Below, piece by piece: positions 20,487-32,560 of a stretch of DNA of 64,000 nucleotides. The DNA is taken from assembly GCA_916613615.1 (NCBI GenBank), contig OU744731.1, positions 52,242,645 through 52,306,644 of the forward strand, in the 5' to 3' direction. The translations under genes and the position numbers were made by a program. This DNA is from Steromphala cineraria (Eukaryota > Mollusca > Gastropoda > Trochida > Trochidae). The notes under the pieces were generated by a model. It worked only from the letters and a program-made list of their open reading frames with translations, ran no database searches and was not told the origin of the DNA. Positions within the stretch are counted from its first letter, which is position 1. Each line of letters begins with the position of its first letter.

Positions 20487-23400
20487 ATGGCAGAATCTAA
20501 GCCAATGTTAGACGTTGATGATCTACAGGACACGTTTTTGGAGTGTCCCGTGTGTGTAGAGCACTTCAATCAAACAGACCGACGCCCTCGCCTGCTGAAC
20601 ACATGCCTGCACGCTTTTTGTACCCCTTGCTTGGAAAAGCTTCTTCAGAAGGGACAGATTACGTGTCCAGTCTGCAGGCGTGTTGACAAGATACGAGGTA
20701 AAGCAGATGGTCTGCGCGTTGACCCCGTGAGAAGCAATTTGATTGATTACTTACAGATGAAACAGAAGAAGGGTGTTCTTTGCACAGAATGCAATGAAAA
20801 TACTGCAGTTGCAGTATCGCAATGTAAAGAATGCAAAGCTTTCCTTTGTAAGCAATGTGACTTTATCCATAAGAATCACCGTGTCAGTCGAGGTCATACA
20901 ATCATACCAGTGGAAGAGGTCTTGAAGCAGCCAATGAAGAGCTTTTCAAAGGGCCGCTTCTGTGAAATCCACCCACAACACCAGATCGAGTTCTTTTGCA
21001 CAACTGATGGAAAGCTTTGCTGCGTCTCCTGCACTGTTCTAGATCACAAGGGGCATAATCTCCAGAAACTGAAGGAATCGGCTGACGACAAGAAACGAGA
21101 ATTGGAGGCTGATGTTTGCAAGCTACAGCATGTAAAAAATGGTTTTAAGATTGTAAAGGTAGAAGAAGAGAGACAGAAGAAGACAATCAAGGACACAAAA
21201 GCAAAATCACTGGCAGATATAGAGAGCATGTTCAATGAAATTCAAAGACGAGTCAAAGAGAGGAAAAATCAACTGATTGCTGATGTTATTGACAAAAGCA
21301 ACAACCTCTCTGCAGTTGTAGAAAAGAATGCAGAAGCAAATGATCAATCTGTAGCAACATTGGAATCAACGGAGACTTATTTCAGACAAGCCAGAGAAAA
21401 AGCAGATGAAGTTGACATGCTGCAGATGTACCCCTCGATCAAGAGGAGTCTGACAGGTCTGGGAGGACCACAACAAGTTCCTGATTTTGAGGCATCTATC
21501 CAAGACTTCACGTTCCAGAAGACAAGTACAGATGAAGTGGCAACAGTGACATCTCAGTTGGGACAATTCTGTAAGTTTATTTATTTATATGCTTCACTTT
21601 ACTTGTTGTATCTTATTTGTCTTGTTTTTAGGGAATTGTTACGACCACTTAATTATCGATTTGAACAAAAGTATAAAAATCAAGATGTACTTCTATCCCC
21701 CCACCCCAAAAAAAAATAATTTCATGAGATATAGAAACGACCCATGTCTGTTCGTCTGTGCGGGTTGTTCTTTCAACCTTATTGAAATTTTCACTGGAAA
21801 TGACTTTTATATTTGGTACTATTTCAGACTTTATAAATTAAAAGAAATAAGCCAAGCTCATTGTAAGTTGAATATCGAACAGTGGATATTATAATTTACC
21901 ATGTATCCGCGAGTTTGATATGGAGATTTATCATGTGTCCGAGTTAAATATCAAACTCGAACTTTATCATGTGTCCGAGTTAAATATCAAACTCGAACTT
22001 CGTTCTCGTTTGATATTTAACTCGGACACATGATAAATCTCCATAACAAACTCGCGGACACATGGTAACGAATTCATCTTGACGAGCACCTTTTCTAAAT
22101 GCCTTAAATCTGGGTTGAAAGATGGGATTGGCCAAAATGATCAGTGTTACTCTTTTATTAAGGTATTTACAAATATAATTTTTAAACCATCGTGTTAATG
22201 TACCAAAAGTATGGTCTAGTACCGGAGCGAAGCGCACGGTACTAGATAGAAATTTAGGATTTACGAAAAAAAATCAAAATACCGAGCATTGCGGGCATTC
22301 CTATATTTTGATTGTTTGGTCACGTGACCTCGTGCACTCGCACCACATTCGATTTAAAGCGGCCGTAGAAGCCCCGTTACTGTCATGGCGGACTGTCTAG
22401 TAGGGCCGAGCGAGTTTGACAGTGTCGGAGTATTATAGATAAGACAGGCATCATAGCAGAATGTACAGGTTGGTTTGAGAGTACAATAAACAAATAGCGG
22501 TGACTTTTAACTTAACTGATGTTCATAGATCGGCTTTCTGTTTGCGTGATTTGAATCTTGAGCTCGCCGATAGCCAACCTTGCTGCGAGTGAGCGGGTCC
22601 AAATGCCGTTGAGATGCCGTATGACTTGCTAATGTATTTTAGCGGTACCAATCTTTTATTTGAAGAACATTTTACTTATACCTTTAAAGTTAATACATAA
22701 AGATGACTTTAGCATTTAGGGGAATTCACCAAGCATACATGACGTAACAGCAATCGAGCGAAGCGTAGCCTTGTTTAGCGAACAAAGGGCAAGGGAGATA
22801 ACTCTTGACTCCGTCGTTGCTTGTTACTGGGGGAGCGCGTGGCCCAGTTTAACATAGCTAAATATACCTACGGCTCGTGACCGGTTTTGACCAATGGTAA
22901 GCCGACATTGCTGTGCAAGTCGAGATAAATAAAGTAAATCGTTTTGTGGTTTCAACTTCTTGTTACGTTTGTGTTGAATAAATGGAAAGTATTACGCAAG
23001 TTTGGTTCTAGGCCAGAACTCAAAAAGAATAGCTCATTTGCATATTCTGTTTTCTTTTGGTTTCTATTCACTTATATATTTTGAAGTTTCCAGCGAAACA
23101 CAAATTGGAATTTGTTTCCGGATCAAACTCTATCATCATTTCTTAGGGTGCTTTTTATGTTTTCGACTTCTTCAGAAAAACAGGTTCCCAGCGGGGATCC
23201 TTAAAACCTTAGCAAAGCAAAGTGAAACTCACAATATTTAACAACTAGATAGTATGCATTCATTATCAAGATCTGCTTATGGGATCATTTTGAACTGAAT
23301 ATTTAGTTATAAAGTGTTCCTCAAGAGAAAAGCTTCATATATGTTGTTCACTACCTATTCTGCTTGTTTTGTTGAATCTGAAAGGTTTGTTATCCTCTTT

Positions 23401-25733
23401 ATAAATGATTTTGAATGATGCACAATGATGATGAATGATGCTCTACCTTCCAAATTCAGTATGGCAGCATTTGACTTGATACATAAGCTCCTCCCACAGT
23501 GTTTTTAATTTTGAAAATGACTTGGGTACATGTATATATCAGTGACTTGCATATCCAAATGTGATATGATCCTAGTGAGTTTTCCCAACTTGTGGCCCTT
23601 GAGAAAGAGAATATGAATCAATCTCTTTGGGAATTCACTAAGACTATAACCTATAGTTACTCTTTTTCCACAACGATATCAACAAATACAAATAGTTTGC
23701 GTCAATAGGACAAACGGTTGATTTTTATGCTCTCGCAGCAGTTGTGATATTTCCTGGTTTTAATGGAAACAATTTAAACTAAGTGCACAAGCGGGGTTTG
23801 GACTTTTTTCTGTCTCACATTATTTTCAACATCTTACTTGGTATGTTCCATTAAGAATAAATATGCCGTTTGCTACTTTGTTATTTATAATTATTGACAT
23901 GTCAAATTTGTTTTATTGCAATATATTTACCATTTTGTAATAATCTTGTTAAGATTATCTCAGAAAAAACTTGTAAATAAAATTAAGATGATAATGTTGA
24001 ATTGGGAGTTGAGGGGGAACATCACATTGTATCAAATGGACGTATTTTAACTCTTATCTTATCCAAGCAGATAAGAGAGGGGAGGCCGCAATATCGCTGG
24101 ACAAGTCAACAATTCAGAAACAACGAAAGCAACTGAAAGGGGCACCGGGATCTATGAAACTAATTGATGAAATGGCGGAAATGTCAGAATTTTTGCCGCC
24201 TGCATATTGGAAAGACGATCAGACGAAAACTGGCTTTCGTAGATACAAGGATTTGGTGACTGTGGACAAAGCCACTTTTGATGCTATCGACAAAGTGATT
24301 CAGACGACATGGGATTCATCTCTCGTAGGGCGTGGTAAAGATGCAGTCAATCTTCACCACAGTAATATCAGAGTGAAGCAGATTGAGCGACTTGAGAACC
24401 CAGAACTGTTCAGGATTTATAGCCAAAGGCGTTCAGCCATGTTCAGGTCTGCACGCGATCAAGGAGGTCCTTTCACGCCAATAGAAAAGGTCCCTGGATC
24501 CAAACATGGCGTACGAACTACAGAGTGTGCACCCCCTGAGCTGCAGCGAGAAGTATATCCTGAGGTCAATGAACATTATCTCTTTCATGGCACGGAGATG
24601 GAGAACATACAAGCAATCTTTGCTCACGGTTTTGACCCACGTGTTGGCAGTAAGGGCATGTTGGGGAGCGGTGTATATGGAGCCGAGAGTTCAACCAAAG
24701 CAGACATATATACAGGTTTGTGGAGCTTGATTTTTGGATAGTATCTTAATTGGTATGCTTGAATACGCTCACCTAGAAAAGACATGCACGAGTAAAATGA
24801 ACTTAGCGAAATGGAAATAGCGAAATTTTAATGGATACTTTTTATCCGATGGATAAAAGTTATAGTGATTCAGCTACACTAAACACCTAATAACACTACA
24901 TTTGTAAAGCTAGCCCTAAAATGCCATTGCCCATTCATTGGAACAGATATTTTTTTGTTTTTATTATTTATTTAGTTATCTCTGATATCAGGTACTCATC
25001 AGGTGATCAGGTTTTGTTAATCAAAAGGTCATTTCAGGTGAAATTCTGACCAGTCCCTGCATATGACAACCGTTTTACCAAACAGATCCTTGATAACCTG
25101 CAATCCATATATTTTTCCAAAAAGGATCTATTTTGGATACGCCGCTAATGGCTAAAATATTGCCTAAGCGGCGTAAAACAATAACTCACTCACTCACTCC
25201 ATTTTGGATTAAACTAATGCTTTAAAGTATCAAACTAAATGTCGCAGTCACGGCGTGCACTTGATTTGATATACGACCGACAGCAAATAAGGCGAAGATT
25301 AGGCAGGCACAAAGGGAAGATTGAAGTAACTGGTTAAATATTTGCAATGCGTGCATATTTTTGCATTGTATCACTGATTGATTATGGCTATGATAATCCT
25401 GCTATCCACCGCTATTTTGTCATACACAGTATGTCTATCTCCTTAACAATCAGTATCTCACATTCAGATGATAAGAGAAACCGGACACCGACTGACAAGC
25501 AGATGTTGTTGATGCGAGTCCTGTTGGGTCAGCCCCTTATCACCAACAGACCTAGAGACTACTGTCGACCTCCTTGCAGAGATCTCCGACATCTCGATGA
25601 CAAGTGTAGACAACAGCATCGCGGTTTCTTTGATTCTGTCATTGCCGATGGCCCATTTTATTTCAGAGATGTTGTTGTATACGATGGTGATGTCTGTTAC
25701 CCTGAGTATGTAATAACTTACACAAGAGTGTAA
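20487..25733 (+). CDS. TRIM-PARP fusion: RING, two B-boxes, coiled coil, ADP-ribosyltransferase
   Basis: Exons 20487-21570, 24071-24715 and 25468-25733 join in phase 1 at both junctions (TTC T|AT and ACA G|AT) to 664 codons. Residues 20-63 form a C3HC4 RING (C20, C23, C40, H42, C45, C48, C60, C63). Residues 99-131 look like B-box 1, 159-190 are B-box 2 (FCEIHPQHQ...CVSCTVLDHKGH), and about 195-330 is a coiled coil. From about 395 to 664 is a PARP catalytic domain: LFHGT with H534, GSGVY with Y564, Y575, and YPEYVITY with E656. This gives a complete H-Y-E triad as in PARP1 and tankyrases, so polymer formation is possible. It would be a RING E3 carrying its own ADP-ribosyltransferase. The start is the ATG shared with the duplicate; an acceptor 16 bases upstream implies a 5' UTR exon. 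Retaining the first intron would give a TRIM-only product. Confidence 0.75.
21886..22945. repeat. unit-1-specific insertion with long hairpin
   Basis: Unit 2 passes directly from GAACAGTG(A) to TTCAACTTCTTGTTACG, while unit 1 has about 1.05 kb between. The insert contains the hairpin at 21897-22068 and a palindromic GTACCGGAGCGAAGCGCACGGTAC near 22217. No coding potential. It may be a DNA transposon relic, or sequence lost from unit 2. Confidence 0.65.
21897..22068. repeat. 172-bp near-perfect inverted repeat
   Basis: The arm ACCATGTATCCGCGAGTTTG...ATCATGTGTCCGAGTTAAA... AAACTCGAAC is mirrored at 22003-22068. Inside one arm GTGTCCGAGTTAAATATCAA is itself repeated directly (about 21935 and 21974). 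Confidence 0.85.
25130..25200 (+). repeat. SINE tail with (TCAC)n
   Basis: AAGCGGCGTAAAACAATAA followed by CTCACTCACTCACTC in the second intron of TRIM-PARP. The same segment is present in unit 2 near 41760-41812. This tail style is frequent in mollusc SINEs. Confidence 0.6.
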
Positions 25734-26034
25734 TTTATGAGACTTCTGTGTGTTAATTGTCATCATTGTAGATTTGCATGACATGTCTGGACATACAACT
25801 GTGTTTCTTTTATCAAATTAGCATAACGGGCTCGTGAGAGGGTCATTTTGACAAGGGAACTATTGATACATGCCAAGCATTTCAATTGTGTCACTTTGAT
25901 TTGTAACAATTTTGCATAAAATCCGACTCCAAATATTGAATTCCAAATATCAGTACTCAGATCTATTTTGTGTTCAATCTGCTTGCTCGCATCATTTACA
26001 CCATTCTCCTTATTTAAGCCAAGGAGCAACTCCA

Positions 26035-26040
26035 AATAAA
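26035..26040 (+). promoter_or_regulatory. polyadenylation signal of TRIM-PARP
   Basis: AATAAA about 300 bases after the stop codon at 25733, conserved in unit 2 (about 42668). Confidence 0.5.
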
Positions 26041-26880
26041 ACAAAGTTTTCTACTGGACCAAACATTCATAAGACCACCAATATGAAATCTGCAAATCAC
26101 ACAAATGTTAATGCCAATGATTCAATGGCATAAAACAGATTTTGCCCTCTTCTCTGGAAGAAAAAGTCGAAAAGGCTTAGATCTTTTGTAAGATACCCTG
26201 GCCAGTGAGGACGGCAAGCTGTTCATTTGGTGAATGTCGTCCTTCAAATAGGTCCTTCGGGTCATGTCCTTAAAACCTATTTCTGAAGTCTAACATCTCA
26301 TCTGCAGCATTATGAACTATGGAAATGGTGCCATTGAAGCCAATTTTTAGAGTCTAAGGTTGATTAGGGGCCATGCCCTAAACTCTTTGTATAACCCCAC
26401 AGAAGAAACTTCCCATGACATGATTTTGACTGATACCTTGACTTTGAATTTGTGATGCCTTTGTTGTCCCTATTGAGAGGGTTTAAGGGAGATTCATTTT
26501 GGATTTCTTCAGAAATAGAAGCCCTTGAAAAATGAAACTATGTTCACAGACTCTGTGTCCATGTGGTATTCTCTTTTGTTATGCACGGGAATGATGGCCT
26601 ATACAAATGACATATTTTTTAACCTCCGGTGATGACCTTGTGGTTCCAAAGAAAGTCCCCAGGATTATTCTTGAGCACCACAAGATGGCCCCATCATATT
26701 ATATTTGTTATGTTGCCTCTCCATACCATGTAGATGTGCCCTAGAGCTTTAAGCTTTATTTCAATAGCATTTATTCTGTTTCCTTGGCACCAATTTTGTC
26801 ATTTTGTCTTTTGGATGGGTATTTTATGTTTCAACAGCTCAACTTAAATAAAACCAATCATCAACTTAACTGTCTCCAGA
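26041..26880. other. unique-looking duplicated spacer
   Basis: No gene seen. The sequence is almost identical to 42674-43520 and contains phrases such as TTAGGGGCCATGCCCTAAAC that resemble mollusc intergenic repeats. Confidence 0.5.
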
Positions 26881-26888
26881 TGTAGACC

Positions 26889-27856
26889 ATCCTGTAAAAC
26901 AGGCGTCTTTATTTCTTTTGCTTCACTTCGAAATAGACCCTGTAGCCATACCCGTTATATCCGCCGATTCAGCAAAACGGAAAGTCCATTTTCTATTAAT
27001 AGTACACCAATCAAGAAACGCGTCTCATTTAAATGCAAGGAGCTACCAACTGAAGGTTATACACGGTGCAATAACTCTTCGACTCGAGAATTGTTGTCTA
27101 TACTTTCTTTACTATGTATATTATCTAATAAATCGATGTTATTTTATGAAATATCGAAAGTTTGAAGTATGTTAGATATAGTTTGATGACCTGAAGTTGA
27201 CAAGAGTCTTTAATAAAAGTGTTTCATAAATGATTAACATGGCTTGTGGATGTACAATTCATATTATTCATTGGGCCTCTTCATCTCACTCACTCGCTCA
27301 CCAACCCTTTCACCCACACCCACCCCCTCATTCAATAGTTATGCAAGAGCTCTATGCTTCATGTGAGTAATGTGCGCCTGTGTAAGCGTGCCCTAGTCCC
27401 TGACCCAACTTATCGCACATTGACATTACTCTCAAATGCTGCGATTTTGGTACGTTCAGCAAACCGCTAAATTGTAAGTCTTGTATTTTCAGAGAAAAAC
27501 ATTTGTGCATATTAAAAAATTTGCATAAAACAAATATACAATGGTCAAAATTAAATTCAGCACTGAACCATTATGCAAACAAATGCAATGATTTATTAAA
27601 ACTAGATGTCGACATATTTGTGTTTAAAAAATACATTAACAACGAGCCGGAAAAGGTTGATTAATGAGTAATGAGAGTAAGTTTATTCGAAACGGGGCGT
27701 TACACGTCAATACAAGGAAAGCGTTGATTGGATCTATAGATAAGCCATAGACTTTACTGTGATTGGTAGCTGTCGTGTCGGAGAATATGAAGGGTATGGC
27801 TACAGGGTCTATTTCGAAGTGAAGCGAAAGAAATAAAGACGCCTGTTTTACAGGAT
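26889..27856. repeat. foldback element F, 65-bp inverted ends (unit 1)
   Basis: The left end ATCCTGTAAAACAGGCGTCT...CTGTAGCCATACCC (26889-26953) is mirrored at 27792-27856 with about one mismatch. The interior has no conserved protein; the 150-codon minus frame at 27636-28088 runs through the repeat end and is taken as chance. The same element is at 43527-44501 and one end is at 33957-34022. Confidence 0.8.
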
Positions 27857-28125
27857 AGATGTAGACGTGAATTTTGCTTGTTTGAGCCATTTGTTTGATT
27901 TTGATATGTTTGCTGTTTCCATCAACAACTAAGCATAGACTTGGAAGTGTTTCATTGTATTGGTTTGAGAAATTATGGGTGGAGGAGAAAAATGTTTCAA
28001 CGCGAAATAACACTCTAGTTTCCATGTAGAAAGAGAGTGAAGGAAGGATTGTATTGTCGCTTACATGGTTTTTAAGGTACCTGATCAACCTAAAAGGATA
28101 TATGTATATAACAGGATGGGATGGC

Positions 28126-28137
28126 GATGAGCAGCTA

Positions 28138-28172
<35 letters not shown>

Positions 28173-28300
28173 AACATTTGTATAGCGCCAATATCCAGCT
28201 CAGAGGGTGCTGCTCAAAGGCGCTTTGTTTCCCTCGATCGTTGGATATCAGTCTTTACGACACTTCTTTTACCATCTCGACTCCCGGGGGAGCATACAAA
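28126..28300 (-). repeat. SINE 3' part with (TAG)n tail (unit 1)
   Basis: (TAC)12-like tract at 28138-28172, then GTATAGCGCCAATATCCAGC and GTGCTGCTCAAAGGCGC. On the minus strand this is the familiar ...GAGCAGCAC...GGCGCTATAC tail. It is related to the SINE tail at 475-540. Confidence 0.65.
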
Positions 28301-28957
28301 CATACAATTTGAATAACAAAAGGAGAATGTACATATATCAAATATAATAGATTTCATATTTCTTATTTTGAGAAAGTTCAATGAATTTACATTTGACAGT
28401 AGCGTCTCCCCCAAATAATGTTTCTGTTATGTCCTATACATTTTTAACATTGAATGATGTAATAAAATACAATCTGTGGGTTTGCCTGCGTGGCTAATCC
28501 ACGTTCAATATATTGGAGGCCAAACATTTTCTCAAGTTCCAAAGGTGATTTTGTAATTACTCCATAGTGTTACACTATTATGTAAAATATAAATGTTCTG
28601 TACTTGTTTGCCATTTTCTAAGATCAGTTATAGTCCGAATTGCGCGAAAAACTATCCATCCTTTTCAATAAGTTCACGCGTCTTATAATTTTAAGGAGGC
28701 ATGCAGTGTTGAGTTACAAAAGATAACATGAATTTTGTGAAATATGTATGTTTTGTACAAAGTCATTTTATCAGTTCAAACTTTGTCCGACCAATTAGGA
28801 AGAAAATTTTCATTCCATTTTTGTCAATTTTGTTTGCTGTTTTGCAATTGCTGTTTTTTATGCTAAGGGTTTGGGTGCCGTTCCACAAAGCATTTTTAAA
28901 GTTACGATCGATTGTAGTCCATTCTTTTGACATTAATTACAATCGATTGTAGACTAA

Positions 28958-29310
28958 AAGAGGCAGTGGCACGTTTTATGGGCGAATATAAGGTGATGTC
29001 AGGAAAATGAAAATAATGGTTCCAACTGAAAGACAATGTATTTATAATAAATTGAGCAGTAATAATTCAAATACATGTAAAGTTTAGCCATGCGATTCCC
29101 TTTTCTTACACAAAATGAATCAAAGGTGTTCACACAAAATGGCCGCGGATGGACTTTATGTGAATCTCTATACTTTGTTCTCTGACTATGGATGATTGGC
29201 TTGTGTAACGAGATTATTGATACTTTCAAAATAATACATTTAGCATTAACGTACAATTATCAGTGAAAATTTTAGAATATAAAATTATCAAAAAACGTGC
29301 TACTGCCCCT
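28958..29310. repeat. TTAA-flanked MITE, family P, copy in unit 1
   Basis: The left end is AGAGGCAGTGGCACG (one decayed TTAA before it) and the right end ACGTGCTACTGCCCCT is followed by TTAA at 29311. It is present at the matching place in unit 2, so it predates the duplication. Confidence 0.8.
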
Positions 29311-29319
29311 TTAAGATCG

Positions 29320-30230
29320 GTGGAAGTGTTTAGAGGAACGGGACCCTGGACTAGGCCCTATAGAACGTCTGAGTTATTGGAAATAAAAAATTTTTTAGTT
29401 GGTCAGGGTTGCATGGTTGAGGTTATTTTTTCACCCTAATGTTTATTTTTGACGGTTTCGGTTTGCATTGAAACGTAATTATAACTTAGAATTCCGTTTC
29501 CTCACAATACTGAAAAAAACTATAAGATCTAGCTCAGTGATACTTGATATTTGGATCAATTTGGACATTCAATTTCACGGGATGGTTATTTGTAGCGATG
29601 TTTTTTCATCATTGGGGACAGGTTGGATACCTGTATGTCATCTTCTGGTGATCCTTATAAGATATGTCAATGTTGTTTCAGTCTTTTGTTTTTGTTTTGT
29701 CATTGCCTGCTTATGTACCTTGTGAATAAATTGTTACACTTCAGTATTCTATAACCATGAAAACTAATGCGTATTACTAATAAAGAATTTTATACCAATG
29801 TGTATGTTCATCTTTATATCCTGAACGTTTAAGATTAATTGTGTAAATACAAAACACTCTGATTGTATTTATATGCACATTATTATTAGGTGCGTTATGC
29901 TTTGCTACTAAAATCATGAACGACTCGAAGGAAATCTTATGTGTCGAGTCAAAGGAGATACCTTTCTGTTCTTGTTATATAATATTAATTAAACTTGTTC
30001 ATTTTCTGAAAAAAAAGTAAATAAAATAAATATTTAATTAATAATAAGAAAGGAAATCCAGAGAAATGATTATTTAGACAAGGTACGCTTATAGAGAGGT
30101 TCAGTCAACCTCAACGCTTTAGTATCCGCATGGTTCTAAAGTACCCTAAACAGGCCAAATGCCTGGTGTTACGGCATACAATACATACAAGGTGCCAAAG
30201 TAGTTAATGGAAGAGGAGGAAGAGAAGGGT
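29320..30230. other. non-coding duplicated spacer
   Basis: No gene recognised. It corresponds to about 48005-48910 of unit 2. Confidence 0.5.
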
Positions 30231-31040
30231 GAATGTTCCTATTGAGGAAGAAACAGTAATGCAGAGCATGTTTGCAGAAAATTCAAACATTCTGACTCAA
30301 AAATTCAGCTTGGATGTTACATATAGGCCATAGCTGCTGCCTGGCAGAAAATAACTGATGTGGTTTATGCGACTGGGGTCTGCCACCTAACTGTCGACCA
30401 GGTGAAGAAGAAATGGGGCAACATGACCCCAGAGGCTAAATTTAACGGACTACAGAAATCAGCAGAAGAAGATAAGATAGTGATAAGAAAATAAATGTTG
30501 CAACAGCGAATATAATTAGCCACAGCGTCTTTCAGTGGCGTTCCAGGCGAAATTGACACTCAAATCATCACATGTGGTAAGAATACTGTCACCACTTTTG
30601 CAATAAGCAGTTATCATGAAGTTTAATGCTCACTGTTTATAATAATATTACTTTAAATTTGAAAAATGTTTATTTCATGGACAGTGACATCAATTAACAA
30701 GTTCAAACAAAGCAATATACTTTAAGGAAACATGTAGTGAGTTTACTGCCGCTTCAACCAGTGTTTATTCCACAAAAATGATTCAATATGTATATTTCAA
30801 TCACAGGATAACACTACTTTCAAGATCTTTAATAGTGCTACTATGTCTCATCTTTACAGACTTACTCATCCCTGACCCTGTTGAGACTGTTGAGCAAGCC
30901 TACTGCCCTCCCATCCAAACTACATCAAGTAGGTCTCACGGTGCGTCCATTGAGCAACCAAGAACTCACTTCAAGAAGAGTTCCATCAAGACCAAGAGGA
31001 ATAACCAACTGCCATTGAATAAACAAATAATTAATGCACA
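30230..31040 (+). pseudogene. Myb/SANT-like DNA-binding protein of a PIF/Harbinger element (unit 1, decayed)
   Basis: Around 30340-30430 the frame reads QKITDVVYATGVCHLTV and QVKKKWGNM, the end of a Myb/SANT-like three-helix DNA-binding domain found as the second gene of PIF/Harbinger transposons. A following exon-like piece begins at about 30860 (ACAG|ACTTACTCATCCC, DLLIPDPVETVEQA). Frame changes before the domain and deletions relative to unit 2 mark it as dead. The nuclease gene lies convergently at 31311-31541 and beyond. Confidence 0.6.
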
Positions 31041-31310
31041 TTGAGTTGTATTCCTTTTTTCATCATTGACTTAACCTGCTAGCAAGCATTATCACTGACA
31101 CTGTACTACATTGTGATAGAGCAATCGAAGGGAGGCAATCTAAATTTGTTATTATCTCCCTTTAACCATGAGCAAATCATATTGTGAATCTTTCATAACA
31201 AGTGACTTTACACAATGTTTAGGTAACATGGTTAAGTTTGTGTAGTTTCATGCAGAACTTTATATGTGTATGTTTTTTAACCATCTCAAACTCATACTTT
31301 AAATGAACTA

Positions 31311-31541
31311 TTATTTTGGATACATATTAATATTTTCATAGTGAGTAAGAAAAATATTTGCTATGTGATCTCTGATAAATTTTCCATCATTGCGCTGTCC
31401 TATGTAGTTGTCTATTGGTGACTGATCTTGTCGGACTTCCGGGTCTTCGACATCCAAATTTGTATTACGCATGATGGCTACCTTGTGTAAGATGGCACAG
31501 GTAATGATGATCTTGCACACCTTGTCTGGTTTCATGCGGAG
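31311..31541 (-). pseudogene. HARBI1-like nuclease, last exon (unit 1)
   Basis: After an acceptor TTTCCATAG the exon reads LRMKPDKVCK... CAILHKVAIMR and ends at TAA, 76 residues. This is the C-terminal part of the PIF/Harbinger DDE nuclease (family pattern: lysine-proline, then Cys-x-hydrophobic-LHN/K). It is open here. The preceding exon, still present in unit 2 at 51976-52109, has lost its centre in unit 1 (about 31811-31890), so the gene is not functional. Confidence 0.65.
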
Positions 31542-32029
31542 CTATGGAAATTCAAATAACACATATTCATAAATGAAGATTAAATTCAATGAGACACTAC
31601 TCTAATAGAAATTTGTTAATAGGATAAAACTGTGTGGATTTCTGAAAATATAAAAACACATTATGCAAGCCTTGGTCATTAATATTACTAATCAAATTTG
31701 AATAGTATTGTAAAACGACCATTCAAGAAACACATATTCATATCTTGCAATCTGAACTTGCGTTTGGTTTTATACCTTCTTTAAGTATATATTAAACACA
31801 AATAAAATCACTTTTTAGTCCGCACAGGCCGTCGTTGAACCTCTCGCTTGCCCTGAGGCTGGGTGTACGGTGTGAGTGGGTACGGCCTGTTAATATAATA
31901 TGAATATCTTTATCTATTGAATCATTATTTTTCCGAATTTATTGAACAAAATTTTCAAAATCATTAGTATATTTGGACAAATATGTTTGATTGTTACAGA
32001 CTCATTGGCTCTGTAGCTATTTATTTTTT

Positions 32030-32560
32030 GCTGTAGGGTATGGGCCAATGTAATTTCCCCCTTTGTATGGGCCACAGGGTCACAAATCTTAGAATTAAGT
32101 ATATAGGCGATGTGATTTCAGATACCTGAAATCAATTCAGATATGGAAATTGCTCAATTATCCAATTGATAATTTATAGTATAGGATCCAACGGTTCACC
32201 AAGCCCTTTTCAGGGGCCATATGGTCACCAAAACCGTCTATTATAATTCTCAATAGTAGGAGTCTGTACGCAACATTTCAGCTTTCCAGGCATTTTGCTT
32301 CCGGAGAAGAAAATGAAAATAGGTTTCAAGGGCATGGCCCCTATAAGGGGCCACAGGGCCATCAAGCTATAAATCACAATACTCGCTTGTCAAAGCGTCT
32401 GAACACAACGTTTCAGCTTTCTAGGCCTAATGCTTCTGGGGAAGAAGATGAAAATAGGTTTTGAGGGCGTGACCCCTGTGTCCCTTATTTGGGGCCACGA
32501 AAGCTATAAATTATAATCCCCTCTTGATGAGCCAGATGAGCTAAAAAGTAAAAGTTTACA
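32030..32560. repeat. about 140-bp tandem repeat, three to four diverged units (unit 1)
   Basis: Units share TTTCAGCTTTC(T/C)AGGC, AT(G/T)CTTC(C/T)GG(A/G)GAAGAA, GGGGCCA(C/T)AGGG and GCTATAAAT(T/C)ATAAT. The same array is in unit 2 at about 52240-52720. Confidence 0.6.

Larger units (their letters stand above)
21571..24070 (+). other. first intron of TRIM-PARP, repeat-rich
   Basis: The part 21886-22945 is absent from unit 2. The rest (about 22960-24060) resembles the tandem-like repeat at 56440-57080: GGTTT(C/T)(A/T)ATGGAAACA, ACTAAGTGCACAAGCGGGG and AACATCACATTGTATCAAATG. No further exon was found. Confidence 0.55.

Noticed and set aside
24154..24741. PARP domain as an independent gene starting at the ATG at 24154
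   Set aside because: The frame is open for 81 bases upstream to a good acceptor and matches the TRIM exon phase exactly; unit 2 shows an in-frame 21-base change in that upstream part, as expected of coding sequence.
27636..28088. 150-codon minus frame also open in unit 2 (44281-44736)
   Set aside because: It runs through the inverted end of a foldback element, and openness in both units is explained by the recent duplication.
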